DNA of 60,916 bases, taken from Rhodocyclaceae bacterium. GTDB taxonomy: Bacteria; Pseudomonadota; Gammaproteobacteria; Burkholderiales; Rhodocyclaceae. The notes under the pieces were generated by a model. That model was not told where the DNA came from. It saw nothing but the letters and a program-made list of their open reading frames with translations, and ran no database searches. Below are positions 1 through 8,154 of the stretch, in pieces. A program made the translations under genes and the position numbers. The stretch is taken from positions 1 to 60,916 of the forward strand of contig JALNXH010000021.1 of the NCBI GenBank assembly GCA_023230455.1, written 5' to 3'. Position 1 is the stretch's first letter; each line of letters begins with the position of its first letter.

Positions 1-169
1 CTGATTAAGTCCGTTCGTCCCACGGGGACGTGTGCCCTTTAGGGTATTTCCTCCGGTCATGGTGAGCCTGTCGAACCATGGATGGACTTAATCACAAACA
101 TTTCAAGCGTTTGTCCCATACCCTTCGACAGGCTCAGGGCGAACGGGAGACTTAATCAGCCCTTCCCTA
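1..169. repeat. MITE-like repeat, 5' end outside the window
   Basis: The segment begins with CTGATTAAGTCCGTTCG and ends with the inverse, CGAACGGGAGACTTAATCAG then CCCTTCCCTA. These are imperfect terminal inverted repeats around a GC-rich core that contains CCTTCGACAGGCTCAGGGCG. The same ends and core recur at 9337-9528 and 51650-51765. It encodes nothing convincing. A non-autonomous mobile element is inferred from the shared ends. Confidence 0.7.
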
Positions 170-249
170 ACGTTGTTTTTTTGACGACCGGGCGATAGAT
201 ATGAGGCCCTAGCCTGAGCGACTCGAGCCTCGCGATACCTGAATTTAGA

Positions 250-464
250 ATGCGTTCCAAGAATATCCGCCTCGACCCCACGACGAAAACTCCCTGCATG
301 GGGGGGCACGTGGTGCTTATCGACAGCACGATTGTTCGTGCCCATCAGCCTACGGCAGGCGCCGTATCAATCAATTCCGACGCATCGCTACCCGCTACGA
401 CAAACTCGCCGAACGCTTCGCCTCTTTCGTCGCCTTGACCGTATCAGTTATTTGGCTGGCTTGA
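250..464 (+). pseudogene. IS5-family transposase remnant
   Basis: Two pieces of an IS5-family DDE transposase lie in different frames. The first contains LIDSTIVRAHQPTAGA, which carries the catalytic-Asp region (DSTxVRAHQ) of this family. The second, from about 360 to the TGA at 462-464, reads RRINQFRRIATRYDKLAERF and continues to IWLA, typical of the IS5 C-terminus. The central part with the remaining catalytic residues is missing and the frame is broken, so this is a decayed insertion sequence. It abuts the 3' end of the LAL regulator gene. Confidence 0.8.
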
Positions 465-478
465 TTGTCAATCAGACA

Positions 479-3304
479 CTAGCGAGACAGCAGGTTCAAC
501 GACCGCGCCCGGGCCAGCGCGGCGGCGCGGCTATTGACGCCGAGCTTGATGTAGAGGTTGTACAGATGCCATTTGATGGTCGGCACGGTCATCGACAGGT
601 GGTCGGCGATCTGCTTGTTGGACAGGCCGGCCTCGATCAACGACAGCAGCCCCAGCTCCTTTTCCGTCGGAGTTTCGCTGAGGCTGCGCGCGCTGCCGAT
701 TTCCTGCATCTGATCCGCCAGCACGGCATTGCCGGTGGGCAGATCCTGGCAAATTCTGGCGAAGAATCGTTGCTCCTCGTCCAGCGTGAAACGCCAATCC
801 TTTAACCGCGTCTGGTTGACCAGCGCCGCAACCAATTCGGGACGATCCAGGAATGGCCGCAGATACTGCCGCCTCGCCGCCAGACTGATCGCACGCCCGA
901 GATGGCGCGTGGCGGGTGTGGCATTGCGGCTGCACAAACCGATCGCGGCCTCGTCCAGCGCCAGCTCCACCAGCCTGGCCGCGCGGCCATCGGATCGGGC
1001 GCGCTGAATTTCGTCCGCCACCCGATCGCCGGCTTGCTTCAGCCGCCCGAGGGCGATCTGTAAATCGGTTTGGGTCGCTGCAACAAGATCGCGCAGCCCC
1101 CCCGATGCCGCCATCTCCACGCCGGGTTCTGCATCGCCCTGACGTAGGCCGATATGCTCCGCCTCGAGTTTGGCTTCCTCGACCCGGCCCAGCCGGATCA
1201 GCCGGCGGATGAGAAAGCAGGAAAGCATCAGCGACAAACGCGGCGGATAGGCCTTGGCAATTTCCTTCAGAGCGCCCACCGATATTGCCGCTCCATCCTG
1301 CCCGTTCCACAGTTTCAGTGCGGCATCGAAACCGAGGGCCGCAGCGTCGATGATGCCGTAGGACTTGATCCGGCGCAGCCCGAACGCCAGCAATTCCGCC
1401 GCCTCTTCCGCCATGCCCATCTCGACGGCGCACTTGGCCGCCAGCAGCGCCAGCGGACTGCAAATGCCGGCACGGTCGCCCAGTGCGGCACGGGCCTTCT
1501 CCAGGGCGGCGACCAGTTCCCGGTACGCGGTTCGATATTCGCCTTCGCGCATTGCCGCCAGCGCGACAGCGACCGCAACCCAGCCCATGGCATGGTGGTT
1601 TTGCGATTGCTCGACACTCGATTGTGCGAGGCGGATCATGCTCCGTGCCTCGACCAGCTTGCAGCTCGCCACGGCATGGAAGGACGCCGCACAGGAGGCG
1701 ATGGTCACATCGAACGGATCGTCGGCGCCGCTCGCGCCGTTCGCGCCGTTCGCCTCGCACAACCAGCGCTGGGCATTGAGTTGTGCCTCTTCGAGGCGGT
1801 CGGTATGCACGCCGATGGTAATGCGGATGATGTCGATGCGGCGCCCCAGCGCACGCAAACCCGCATCCTCGGGGTTGCCTGCGGTTTCGTCCTGCCAGCG
1901 TTCGACCAGCCGCGCCACCTGGCCGCGTGCCTTTTCGTAGCGACGGTGGAACACCAGCGCCCAGACATACCAGTAATCGGTTTCCCACCCGCCCCGCTCA
2001 CCCTGGGCATGAAGTTTTTCCACCCAGTCGATATAGCGCCGCAGGTCGCCGTGGTCGCGCACCACAACCGGCGCGATGCGTTCGAGCATCGAAATCGCCT
2101 GGGGCAAGGCTCGGGCAGCGAGGGCGTAGTCGATGGCTTCGTCCCGACAACCGGCCTTCTCGCACCACAGCGCCGCACGATTGAGTACCTGGAGACGCTT
2201 TTCCGGCGCCAGTTCGTTTTGCGCTTCGCGGTTGAGAAATTCCCTGAACAGGGTATGCAGGCGATAGTTGCTGCGGTTGCGATCGAGCGGAATCAGGAAA
2301 ATGCTGTTCTGCCACAGGCGTTCGATATAGCCGGCCGCCAGCGGGTCGCCCGTCGCCTCGCGCGCGAGGTCGGCGTTGAAGCTGCGCAACTGCGAAATCT
2401 GCAACAGGAACTGGCGAAAACCGGTCTCCAGTCCGCCAAGTATCTGGCGATTGAGCAGCGCCGCAAGATCTTCGTCCGCCCCGGTAAAACTGGCCACCGC
2501 ATCGTCCGGCGATGCCGCCGTCGACAGGATGATTTTCATCAGGCGCACCGCCGACGGCCAGCCTTCGGTCTGGCGCACGATGGCCTCCACCGAGGCGTTC
2601 GACAGGCGGGTGTGCAACGCCGGGCCGAGCAGTTCGAGCGTCGCCGCGCCATCCAGGCTCAGGTCCGCCAGGCCGACATTGCGCAGCAATCCTTCCAGTT
2701 TCGCCCGCGCCGCGCTAAACGTCTGGATGCGTGCGCTCGACAACACGAGAAAGACCGGGCGCGGCGTGCGGAAGATCAGTCCATCGATCAACCGCGCCAA
2801 AACGGGGTCGGTGCAGTAATCCAGGTTGTCGATGAACAACGTCGTCGGCTGCTCGACCGCGGCGATGCGTTCGAGCAGCCGCCCCATCCGCTCGTCGAGC
2901 GGCTCGTCGCCCTGATGCATGGCCTGGATGGGTGCGATCCGCTCTTCATGCAGGCCGAAAAGCTTTTCCAGATGCGCGAGAACGCGGCCGGCACCGATGT
3001 CGCGATCGTCGAGCGCCAGCCAGAGAACATCGCCGCCGTTCTCCCGGTAGTGATCGTGCAATGCCGTCAGCAGTACCGTCTTGCCGTAGCCGGTCGGCGC
3101 CGTAACGACCGTCAGTTTTTCCGGCGGTCGCGCCCCCGCTTGCGTCAGTTCCTCGAAAACCGCCGTGCGTACGATGGGGAACGAGAACAGCGGCGGCTCC
3201 GCCGCCATGCCAGGCTGAATTTCCGCCGCTGTGGCGAGGTGCATGGGCCGCCTCTTCAACGCGGCGCACGGGCTACGGCTGACGGGATGGCCACGCATGT
3301 TCAC
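479..3304 (-). CDS. LAL-type (MalT-like) LuxR-family ATP-dependent transcriptional activator
   Basis: This 941-residue protein has the layout of large ATP-binding LuxR regulators. A Walker A motif (APTGYGKT, residues 69-76) opens an NTPase domain, a long helical repeat region follows, and the last ~65 residues are a LuxR helix-turn-helix (TPTEKELGLLSLIEAGLSNK, then a recognition helix with TVPTIKWHLYNLY). A GTG at 3304 gives the longest frame. ATGs at residue 3, 21 or 33 are alternatives, and residue 33 (MAAEPPLFSF) fits the usual N-terminus best. It is the last gene of the minus-strand catabolic block, 33 bases after the acyl-CoA ligase, so it probably controls this island. The ligand is unknown; a CoA thioester or sterol-like inducer is only a guess. 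Confidence 0.88.
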   Translation of the reverse strand: MNMRGHPVSRSPCAALKRRPMHLATAAEIQPGMAAEPPLFSFPIVRTAVFEELTQAGARPPEKLTVVTAPTGYGKTVLLTALHDHYRENGGDVLWLALDDRDIGAGRVLAHLEKLFGLHEERIAPIQAMHQGDEPLDERMGRLLERIAAVEQPTTLFIDNLDYCTDPVLARLIDGLIFRTPRPVFLVLSSARIQTFSAARAKLEGLLRNVGLADLSLDGAATLELLGPALHTRLSNASVEAIVRQTEGWPSAVRLMKIILSTAASPDDAVASFTGADEDLAALLNRQILGGLETGFRQFLLQISQLRSFNADLAREATGDPLAAGYIERLWQNSIFLIPLDRNRSNYRLHTLFREFLNREAQNELAPEKRLQVLNRAALWCEKAGCRDEAIDYALAARALPQAISMLERIAPVVVRDHGDLRRYIDWVEKLHAQGERGGWETDYWYVWALVFHRRYEKARGQVARLVERWQDETAGNPEDAGLRALGRRIDIIRITIGVHTDRLEEAQLNAQRWLCEANGANGASGADDPFDVTIASCAASFHAVASCKLVEARSMIRLAQSSVEQSQNHHAMGWVAVAVALAAMREGEYRTAYRELVAALEKARAALGDRAGICSPLALLAAKCAVEMGMAEEAAELLAFGLRRIKSYGIIDAAALGFDAALKLWNGQDGAAISVGALKEIAKAYPPRLSLMLSCFLIRRLIRLGRVEEAKLEAEHIGLRQGDAEPGVEMAASGGLRDLVAATQTDLQIALGRLKQAGDRVADEIQRARSDGRAARLVELALDEAAIGLCSRNATPATRHLGRAISLAARRQYLRPFLDRPELVAALVNQTRLKDWRFTLDEEQRFFARICQDLPTGNAVLADQMQEIGSARSLSETPTEKELGLLSLIEAGLSNKQIADHLSMTVPTIKWHLYNLYIKLGVNSRAAALARARSLNLLSR

Positions 3305-3337
3305 TCCGCGAATGCGACATTTTCATTCATGGCGTTC

Positions 3338-4894
3338 TCAGCTCACCGCCCGATCCCGGCTTTCCCAGAACGGCTTGCGCAACTCGGTCTTCAGCACCTT
3401 GCCAACGCCCGACATCGGTAACGCCTCGCGGATTTCCAGGCTACGCGGACACTTGTAGCCGGCGATCAGCGTTTTGCAATGGGCTTGCAGTTCCGCCAGC
3501 TCAAGCGTCGCGCCCGGCTTGAGGACGACCACGGCATGCACGGTTTCCCCCATCTCGGCGCTGGGAATGCCGATCACCGCCGTGGCGGCGACACTCGCAT
3601 GTTTCGCGACGGCGTTCTCGACCTCGACCGAATAGATGTTCTCCCCGCCTGAAATGATCATGTCCTTGAGACGATCGACGATGAAGACGTAGCCGTCGTC
3701 GTCCATATAGCCCATGTCGCCGGTGTGCATCCAGCCGTGCCGCAGGGCGGACTCGGTTGCTTCGGGCTTGTTCAGATAGCCCTGCATGATGTTGGGGCCG
3801 CGGGCGATGATTTCGCCCACTTCGCCGCGTGGCAGTTCGCGATCTTCATCGTCCACGATCCGCATCTGGGCGTGGTAGGTACTGCGCCCGCAGGAGCGCA
3901 GCTTGTCGTGTCTGCGGCCTTCGGGCGTATGCATCGACGGCGGCAGGACGGCGATCAGCGCCGCCGTTTCGGTCATTCCATAGCCCTGCATAAAGCTGGC
4001 GCCGGGCAGCATCCTCGCTGCCCGGTCGAGCAGCGCCTCGGAGGCCGGGGATGCGCCGTAGACGATGCGCTTCAGGCTGGAGACATCGCGCTTCTGTATG
4101 CCGGGAAAATCGACCAGTATCTGCAACATCGTCGGTACCAGCAGGATGTCGCTCACCTTGTGCGTTTCGATAAGGTCGAGCACGGCATCGGGCGTGAACG
4201 CAGGGAGCATCACGTGGCCTGCGCCGCGCAGCAACAGGCCGGTGACCATCGCCATGTCGGCGAGGTGGAACATCGGCGCCGTGTGCAAGCCCATCGCACC
4301 TTCCAGGAAAGCGCCTTCGGCCATCAACGCGAGGGCCGAACTGCACACGTTCAGGTGCGACAACATCACGCCTTTGGGCGTTCCGGTCGTGCCGCCGGTG
4401 TAGAAAATGCCGAAGAGCTCGTCGCCGGCGATCTCCAGATCGGGAATCGGAGTGCTGGTTGCAACGAGGTCCTCAAACGCCAGCGCACCGCCCGGCAATG
4501 CGCCATCGCCGGCGAAAATCACCTGCTGCAATAGCGGACAGCCGTTGCGGATCGCCTCGATCTGCGGCGCGCAGTGGTCATCCACGATCATCGCCCGGCA
4601 GTCGGAGTCGTTCAGGGCATAGACGATTTCCGCGCTGCTCCACCTGAAATTGGTCGGCGTCGCGACGGCGCCGATCCAAGCGATGGCGAGATAGGCTTCG
4701 AGATAGCGATCCGAATTCAGCGACAGAATGCAGACGCGGTCGCCGCGCCGGATACCCAGCTGCACGAGGCCGCCGGCGAGCCGGGCGACGCGGTCATGGA
4801 TGTCCCGGTAGGTCTTGATGCGGCCTTGGCAAACGGTCGCGATGGATTTCGGCCTCTGCTGGACGGCGCGATGGAGTCCCTGGGTGAACTGCAT
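3338..4894 (-). CDS. AMP-forming acyl-CoA synthetase/ligase
   Basis: This 518-residue member of the ANL superfamily activates a carboxylic acid to its CoA thioester through an acyl-adenylate. The phosphate-binding loop is YTGGTTGTPKG (about 165-175). The adenylate motif GYGMTETA is present, as are the hinge region TGDMGYMDDDGYVFIVDRLK and a catalytic Lys near residue 499 (GVGKVLK). The ATG at 4894 (MQFTQG) was chosen because a GGAGGAGAAG Shine-Dalgarno lies just upstream; the frame stays open to 4933. It lies between a MerR regulator and a LAL regulator in a lipid/sterol catabolic island. A fatty, cholestenoic or isoprenoid acid is a plausible substrate, but specificity cannot be read from the sequence. 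Confidence 0.9.
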   Translation of the reverse strand: MQFTQGLHRAVQQRPKSIATVCQGRIKTYRDIHDRVARLAGGLVQLGIRRGDRVCILSLNSDRYLEAYLAIAWIGAVATPTNFRWSSAEIVYALNDSDCRAMIVDDHCAPQIEAIRNGCPLLQQVIFAGDGALPGGALAFEDLVATSTPIPDLEIAGDELFGIFYTGGTTGTPKGVMLSHLNVCSSALALMAEGAFLEGAMGLHTAPMFHLADMAMVTGLLLRGAGHVMLPAFTPDAVLDLIETHKVSDILLVPTMLQILVDFPGIQKRDVSSLKRIVYGASPASEALLDRAARMLPGASFMQGYGMTETAALIAVLPPSMHTPEGRRHDKLRSCGRSTYHAQMRIVDDEDRELPRGEVGEIIARGPNIMQGYLNKPEATESALRHGWMHTGDMGYMDDDGYVFIVDRLKDMIISGGENIYSVEVENAVAKHASVAATAVIGIPSAEMGETVHAVVVLKPGATLELAELQAHCKTLIAGYKCPRSLEIREALPMSGVGKVLKTELRKPFWESRDRAVS

Positions 4895-4961
4895 GAACTT
4901 CTCCTCCGTTTTATTTTTGCCCTGCATCCGCACTCGGCCTCTTTCACCGGTGCGTTCTTTA

Positions 4962-5699
4962 CTACTGCGTGGACTTTCCTTTTCGGGTCGTAGGCATCGC
5001 TTTCGTCGTCTTCCCCGTTTGGTCGCGCAGGTCGGCCAATACAGTCTTGGTTCGGATCAGGCCGAAAAAATTCAGCAAGTTGGTCAAGGCTGCCTGGGCC
5101 ATATCGGCCGCCGGCCCCTCGGTTTGCCTGCCCTCCAGGCGATGAAGAAACGTCCTTATCTCGTAATGCGCCAGTTCCTCAGCCGCTTCAACGTGTTGGC
5201 GGCAGTCCTGAACACCGAAACCGAGCTCTTCGGTAAAACCGGCGGCGCGCATGCTCCCCCACACGCCGACGATTTCCGCATCGATCCGGCTCAGGTACGC
5301 CTTGTTGCGACGACGGATGATCTTGATCGCACCGATGGACTCCAGCGCGACGACATCCGCCTCGGCAATCGGATTGGATTTATTTGTGGCCGAGAGGGGA
5401 ATCAATGCATCGTCGACACCGACGCGTGCCGCAACCAGCCGGTCGAGATGCGGAAAGGCGCCGGCATCGGCGCCGATGGCCGAAGTATCGCCTTCCATTG
5501 CCCGCTTGATCATATGCAGCGGCAGACGCCGCTCCTTCTGCAAACTCCGGATGGCCTGAATGCTCTCGACGTGTTCCTCGCCATAGTCGGCGACGTTGGC
5601 CTTGGGCCGGTAGGGCTCGGGCATCAGGCCATGGCGGAGATAGACCCGGATGGTTTCGCGATTGACGCCGGTACGTTCTTCGAGATCCCGCATTTTCAT
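4962..5699 (-). CDS. MerR-family transcriptional regulator
   Basis: The protein has 245 residues. The first ~70 form a MerR winged helix (MKMRDLEERTGVNRETIRVY, then RHGLMPEP and a DYGEEHVESIQAIRSL second helix). The remaining ~170 residues are helical and lack the Cys or metal ligands of metal-sensing MerR proteins, so an organic effector is more likely. The gene sits between a terminated upstream operon (hairpin at 5793-5824) and the acyl-CoA ligase, so it should have its own promoter in 5700-5790. Repeated GTTAAT words occur there and may be its operator. The likely role is local control of the side-chain degradation genes. Confidence 0.85.
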   Translation of the reverse strand: MKMRDLEERTGVNRETIRVYLRHGLMPEPYRPKANVADYGEEHVESIQAIRSLQKERRLPLHMIKRAMEGDTSAIGADAGAFPHLDRLVAARVGVDDALIPLSATNKSNPIAEADVVALESIGAIKIIRRRNKAYLSRIDAEIVGVWGSMRAAGFTEELGFGVQDCRQHVEAAEELAHYEIRTFLHRLEGRQTEGPAADMAQAALTNLLNFFGLIRTKTVLADLRDQTGKTTKAMPTTRKGKSTQ

Positions 5700-5743
5700 G
5701 GTCGGCTTGCCCGCTGCGCCGCTCGCAGCACGTCGATATAAGT

Positions 5744-5780
5744 GCGTTAATCATATACGTGTTAATGCGTAATGTACACA
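5744..5780. promoter_or_regulatory. Putative operator/promoter region of the MerR gene
   Basis: The AT-rich gap upstream of the MerR start contains two GTTAAT words 15 bases apart (GCGTTAAT at 5744-5751 and GTGTTAAT at 5759-5766), followed by GCGTAATGTACACAC. It is the only AT-rich stretch between the terminator of the upstream operon and the MerR gene. A promoter and autoregulatory site are inferred from position and repetition only. Confidence 0.35.
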
Positions 5781-5785
5781 CACAA

Positions 5786-5824
5786 AACCGAAACGGCGGT
5801 CAGCGCTCGATGGCTGGCCGCCGT
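5786..5824 (-). terminator. Intrinsic terminator of the SDR/APH operon
   Basis: Arms 5793-5804 (ACGGCGGTCAGC) and 5813-5824 (GCTGGCCGCCGT) pair over 12 positions with one G-T wobble and an 8-base loop. On the minus strand the stem is followed by TTTCGGTTTTG. This is a good Rho-independent terminator about 20 bases after the SDR stop codon, and it separates that operon from the MerR gene. Confidence 0.75.
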
Positions 5825-5842
5825 TGCATGAAATGCCGGGAT

Positions 5843-6628
5843 TCAGCGTGCGCTCAGCGCCATGGTCATCGCACTCGATCCGCCCAGCGACCAGCCGCCA
5901 TCCACTGGCAGGACCACGCCGGTGATGTAGGCCGCCTCATCGCAACACAGCCATTGCGCCACGCGCGCAATCTCGTTCCGAGTGCCATAGCGGCCGAGGG
6001 GAACGCTCTCCTTCCAGGCCTTTTCGGCCGCCGCTGTCGGGGCAAGACGACGCATGCCTTCGGTATCTTCGATCGGCCCCGGCGCAATGGCATTGACCCG
6101 GATGCCCGCCCCTCCCCATTCCATCGCGGCGGTGCGTGTAACCTGATCGATGCCGGCCTTTGCCGCACAAGCGTGAATCTGCATCGGCGTCGGCAGCCAG
6201 GACTGCGGCGCCGTGATGTTGATGACCGACGCTCCCGGCTTGCGCAGGTATTCATGGGCTGCACGCATCACGTTGAAGCAGCCGAGCAGATCGATGTCGA
6301 TCACGGTCTTGAAGGCGTTGGCGGACAACTCGGCCGCCGGCGCGACGAAGTTGCCGGCGGCGCCCGAAATGAGCACGTCGATGGCGCCCCACCGGGCAGC
6401 CGTGGCCGCCATCGACGCGGACAAGGCATCGAAATCGCGCACATCGGCAGCAAACCCCATCGCCTCCCCGCCTTCTGACGTCAGCCCGGCAACGGCCGCA
6501 TCCACCTTGTCCTGATTGCGGCTCAGCACAACCACCCGCGCGCCTTCGGCCAGGAAGGATTCCGCGATGCCGAGATTGATGCCGCTGGTGCCCCCGGCGA
6601 CGAATACCACCTTGTCACGGAATTTCAT
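5843..6628 (-). CDS. SDR-family 2,4-dienoyl-CoA reductase (DECR2-like)
   Basis: This 261-residue short-chain dehydrogenase has the nucleotide loop GGTSGINLG (residues 12-20) and NAG-equivalent SGAAGN. The usual YxxxK tyrosine is absent: the active-site helix reads MQIHACAAKAG with Lys157. That change and the downstream IRVNAIAPGPIEDTEGMRRL are characteristic of NADPH-dependent 2,4-dienoyl-CoA reductases of the peroxisomal DECR2 type, which remove conjugated double bonds during beta-oxidation of unsaturated acyl chains. The ATG at 6628 (MKFRDK) matches the family start; the frame stays open to 6646. It follows the DUF6285-like gene after 14 bases. It pairs functionally with the ECH1-like isomerase at 16721. 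Confidence 0.82.
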   Translation of the reverse strand: MKFRDKVVFVAGGTSGINLGIAESFLAEGARVVVLSRNQDKVDAAVAGLTSEGGEAMGFAADVRDFDALSASMAATAARWGAIDVLISGAAGNFVAPAAELSANAFKTVIDIDLLGCFNVMRAAHEYLRKPGASVINITAPQSWLPTPMQIHACAAKAGIDQVTRTAAMEWGGAGIRVNAIAPGPIEDTEGMRRLAPTAAAEKAWKESVPLGRYGTRNEIARVAQWLCCDEAAYITGVVLPVDGGWSLGGSSAMTMALSAR

Positions 6629-6642
6629 GCCGCATCTATCCC

Positions 6643-7089
6643 TCATGTTCCGATACCCGGCAAGGCGCGGCGTGCCAATGACGACGCCAGGAAATCCAGC
6701 ATCCGCCGCTCGAAGTCCAGCGCCCAGTCGGTGGAACAGGCTTCGACGTGCTCATGCAATTCGATGAACTGGCTCTTGAGCAGATCGTTTACCCGATCGA
6801 GTTCGCTCATCCGCAACGAGGCCTCCCGAATTGCGGCCGCCTGCCTGAGACGTATTGCCAGCGCCACGTCCGCCACTCGCTCGGCGGCAGCGAGGAACAG
6901 CGCCCGTAACTCCGCGTTGTCGGTGACTCGAATGTCCGCGCCACGTTCATATTCGAGTGCGGCGTATGCCAACAAAATACCGATCACGTAGATCGAGCCT
7001 TGAAAGTGCGAACTCTCTATTGCCGGCAATATCTGGGTCAGCAGCGTCTGCTTGCCTTCCTGCAAGACGAAATCGACGGGGGGTCTCAT
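6643..7089 (-). CDS. Conserved helical protein, DUF6285-like
   Basis: The 148-residue protein is nearly all helix, with no signal peptide or clear membrane segment. It begins MRPPVDFVLQEGKQTLLTQI and has a coiled-coil-prone middle (LRMSELDRVNDLLKSQFIEL). Its start overlaps the stop of the APH-fold gene (ATGA), so the two are translationally coupled. Small proteins of this type (DUF6285) are often encoded next to acyl-CoA-associated phosphotransferases in lipid and steroid catabolic clusters. I assign the family from context and N-terminal pattern only. The function is unknown; a partner subunit of the phosphotransferase is plausible. Confidence 0.6.
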   Translation of the reverse strand: MRPPVDFVLQEGKQTLLTQILPAIESSHFQGSIYVIGILLAYAALEYERGADIRVTDNAELRALFLAAAERVADVALAIRLRQAAAIREASLRMSELDRVNDLLKSQFIELHEHVEACSTDWALDFERRMLDFLASSLARRALPGIGT

Positions 7090-8138
7090 GCCTGTGCTCC
7101 CTTCTCCTGATTGCGATCCAGCAGGAATTGGATGATCAGGCGCTCATGCCTGTCTCCCGCCCACCAGGCCGGGACCACCATGATCGGGTCCAGATTGCGC
7201 TTCGCCGCATATTCGGCCCCGGCGGATATCCAGATCGCCATGCCCTTGATGTGATTGAACAGCCGCCACCACTTGAACGCCGCGGGATCGAGCTTCAGGC
7301 CGCTGGCGCGCTCCCAGATTTCGACGGCCTTTGCCAGCATCACCATCTTGCCGACCGTGCCGTCGACACCCTCCCACAACGGGTCGGTTGCCCAGGCCAG
7401 GTCTTCGAGGGGATCGCCCAGATGAACCAGTTCCCAGTCGAGGATGGCCTTGATTTCGCCCTGGGGATTGAACATGAAATTCCCGCTGCGGTAGTCGCCG
7501 TGGACGAAACACAGCTTCTGCGGCGGCGGTGGCGGATTGTTGCGCAACCAGCGTATTCCGGCCTTGATGACCGGCTGTGGGGTCGGCGAATCCTTGTCGA
7601 TTTCCTTTTCCCAGTAATCCAGTTCCCGGCGCCAGACATCCTGCGGGTTTACCGGCTCAAGGCAATTGTGCAGTTCGGGAACGCTCTCGGGTGTGAGCCT
7701 ACATAAGCGACCCAGGATCGAGAAGAACTGCTCGCCGATCTTTGCCGCGTTCTCGCCAAATTCGAGCGCCGGGGAAATCGCCGACGCAACGGTGCAGCCC
7801 TCGATTTCCTCCATGACAAAAAACGGGCGCTCCAGCCACTGGGGGTCTTCCTCCAGGTAAAGCGCTTCGGGTACCGGCAGACCGAGACCGTGGAGCGCGT
7901 GGTAGGCATGAAACTCGACCTTTCGCTCGGTTTCGATGATGCCTCCCGCCGAGTCTCGGCGGAAAATCAGACCGCGCTCGACCTTCGTCTCCCCGTCCGT
8001 CCAAAACGCCCTGACGCGATAGGTCTCGCAACTCGCGCCGCCGAAGATGCGGCCGACGGAGGCAATGCCGACGTCTTCCGCCTCCGGCATTCGATACTTG
8101 AGATAGGCGGCGCAGCGCCCGGCAATGTCTTCCGTCAT
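7086..8138 (-). CDS. APH-fold phosphotransferase family protein (ACAD10/11-type kinase domain)
   Basis: The 350-residue protein has the aminoglycoside-phosphotransferase/choline-kinase fold. The catalytic loop is FVHGDYRSGNFMF and the metal-binding segment ILDWELVHLGDPLEDLAWATD. This subfamily matches the kinase domain of ACAD10/ACAD11, which phosphorylates 4-hydroxyacyl-CoAs so that they can be eliminated and enter beta-oxidation. Bacterial stand-alone versions are common in steroid and terpenoid clusters. It overlaps the DUF6285-like gene by 4 bases and follows the lipocalin-like gene by 16. Phosphorylation of a hydroxylated side-chain intermediate is my inference; drug resistance is unlikely in this context. 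Confidence 0.8.
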   Translation of the reverse strand: MTEDIAGRCAAYLKYRMPEAEDVGIASVGRIFGGASCETYRVRAFWTDGETKVERGLIFRRDSAGGIIETERKVEFHAYHALHGLGLPVPEALYLEEDPQWLERPFFVMEEIEGCTVASAISPALEFGENAAKIGEQFFSILGRLCRLTPESVPELHNCLEPVNPQDVWRRELDYWEKEIDKDSPTPQPVIKAGIRWLRNNPPPPPQKLCFVHGDYRSGNFMFNPQGEIKAILDWELVHLGDPLEDLAWATDPLWEGVDGTVGKMVMLAKAVEIWERASGLKLDPAAFKWWRLFNHIKGMAIWISAGAEYAAKRNLDPIMVVPAWWAGDRHERLIIQFLLDRNQEKGAQA

Positions 8139-8154
8139 GGTCGTCTCCGAAAAT

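Noticed and set aside
1154..3421. 755-residue open frame antisense to the first LAL gene
   Set aside because: It is a codon-bias shadow; the LAL protein on the minus strand has Walker A and LuxR motifs.
7086..8138. Aminoglycoside resistance gene
   Set aside because: The fold is shared, but the sequence type and the lipid-catabolic neighbours point to an ACAD10/11-like kinase.
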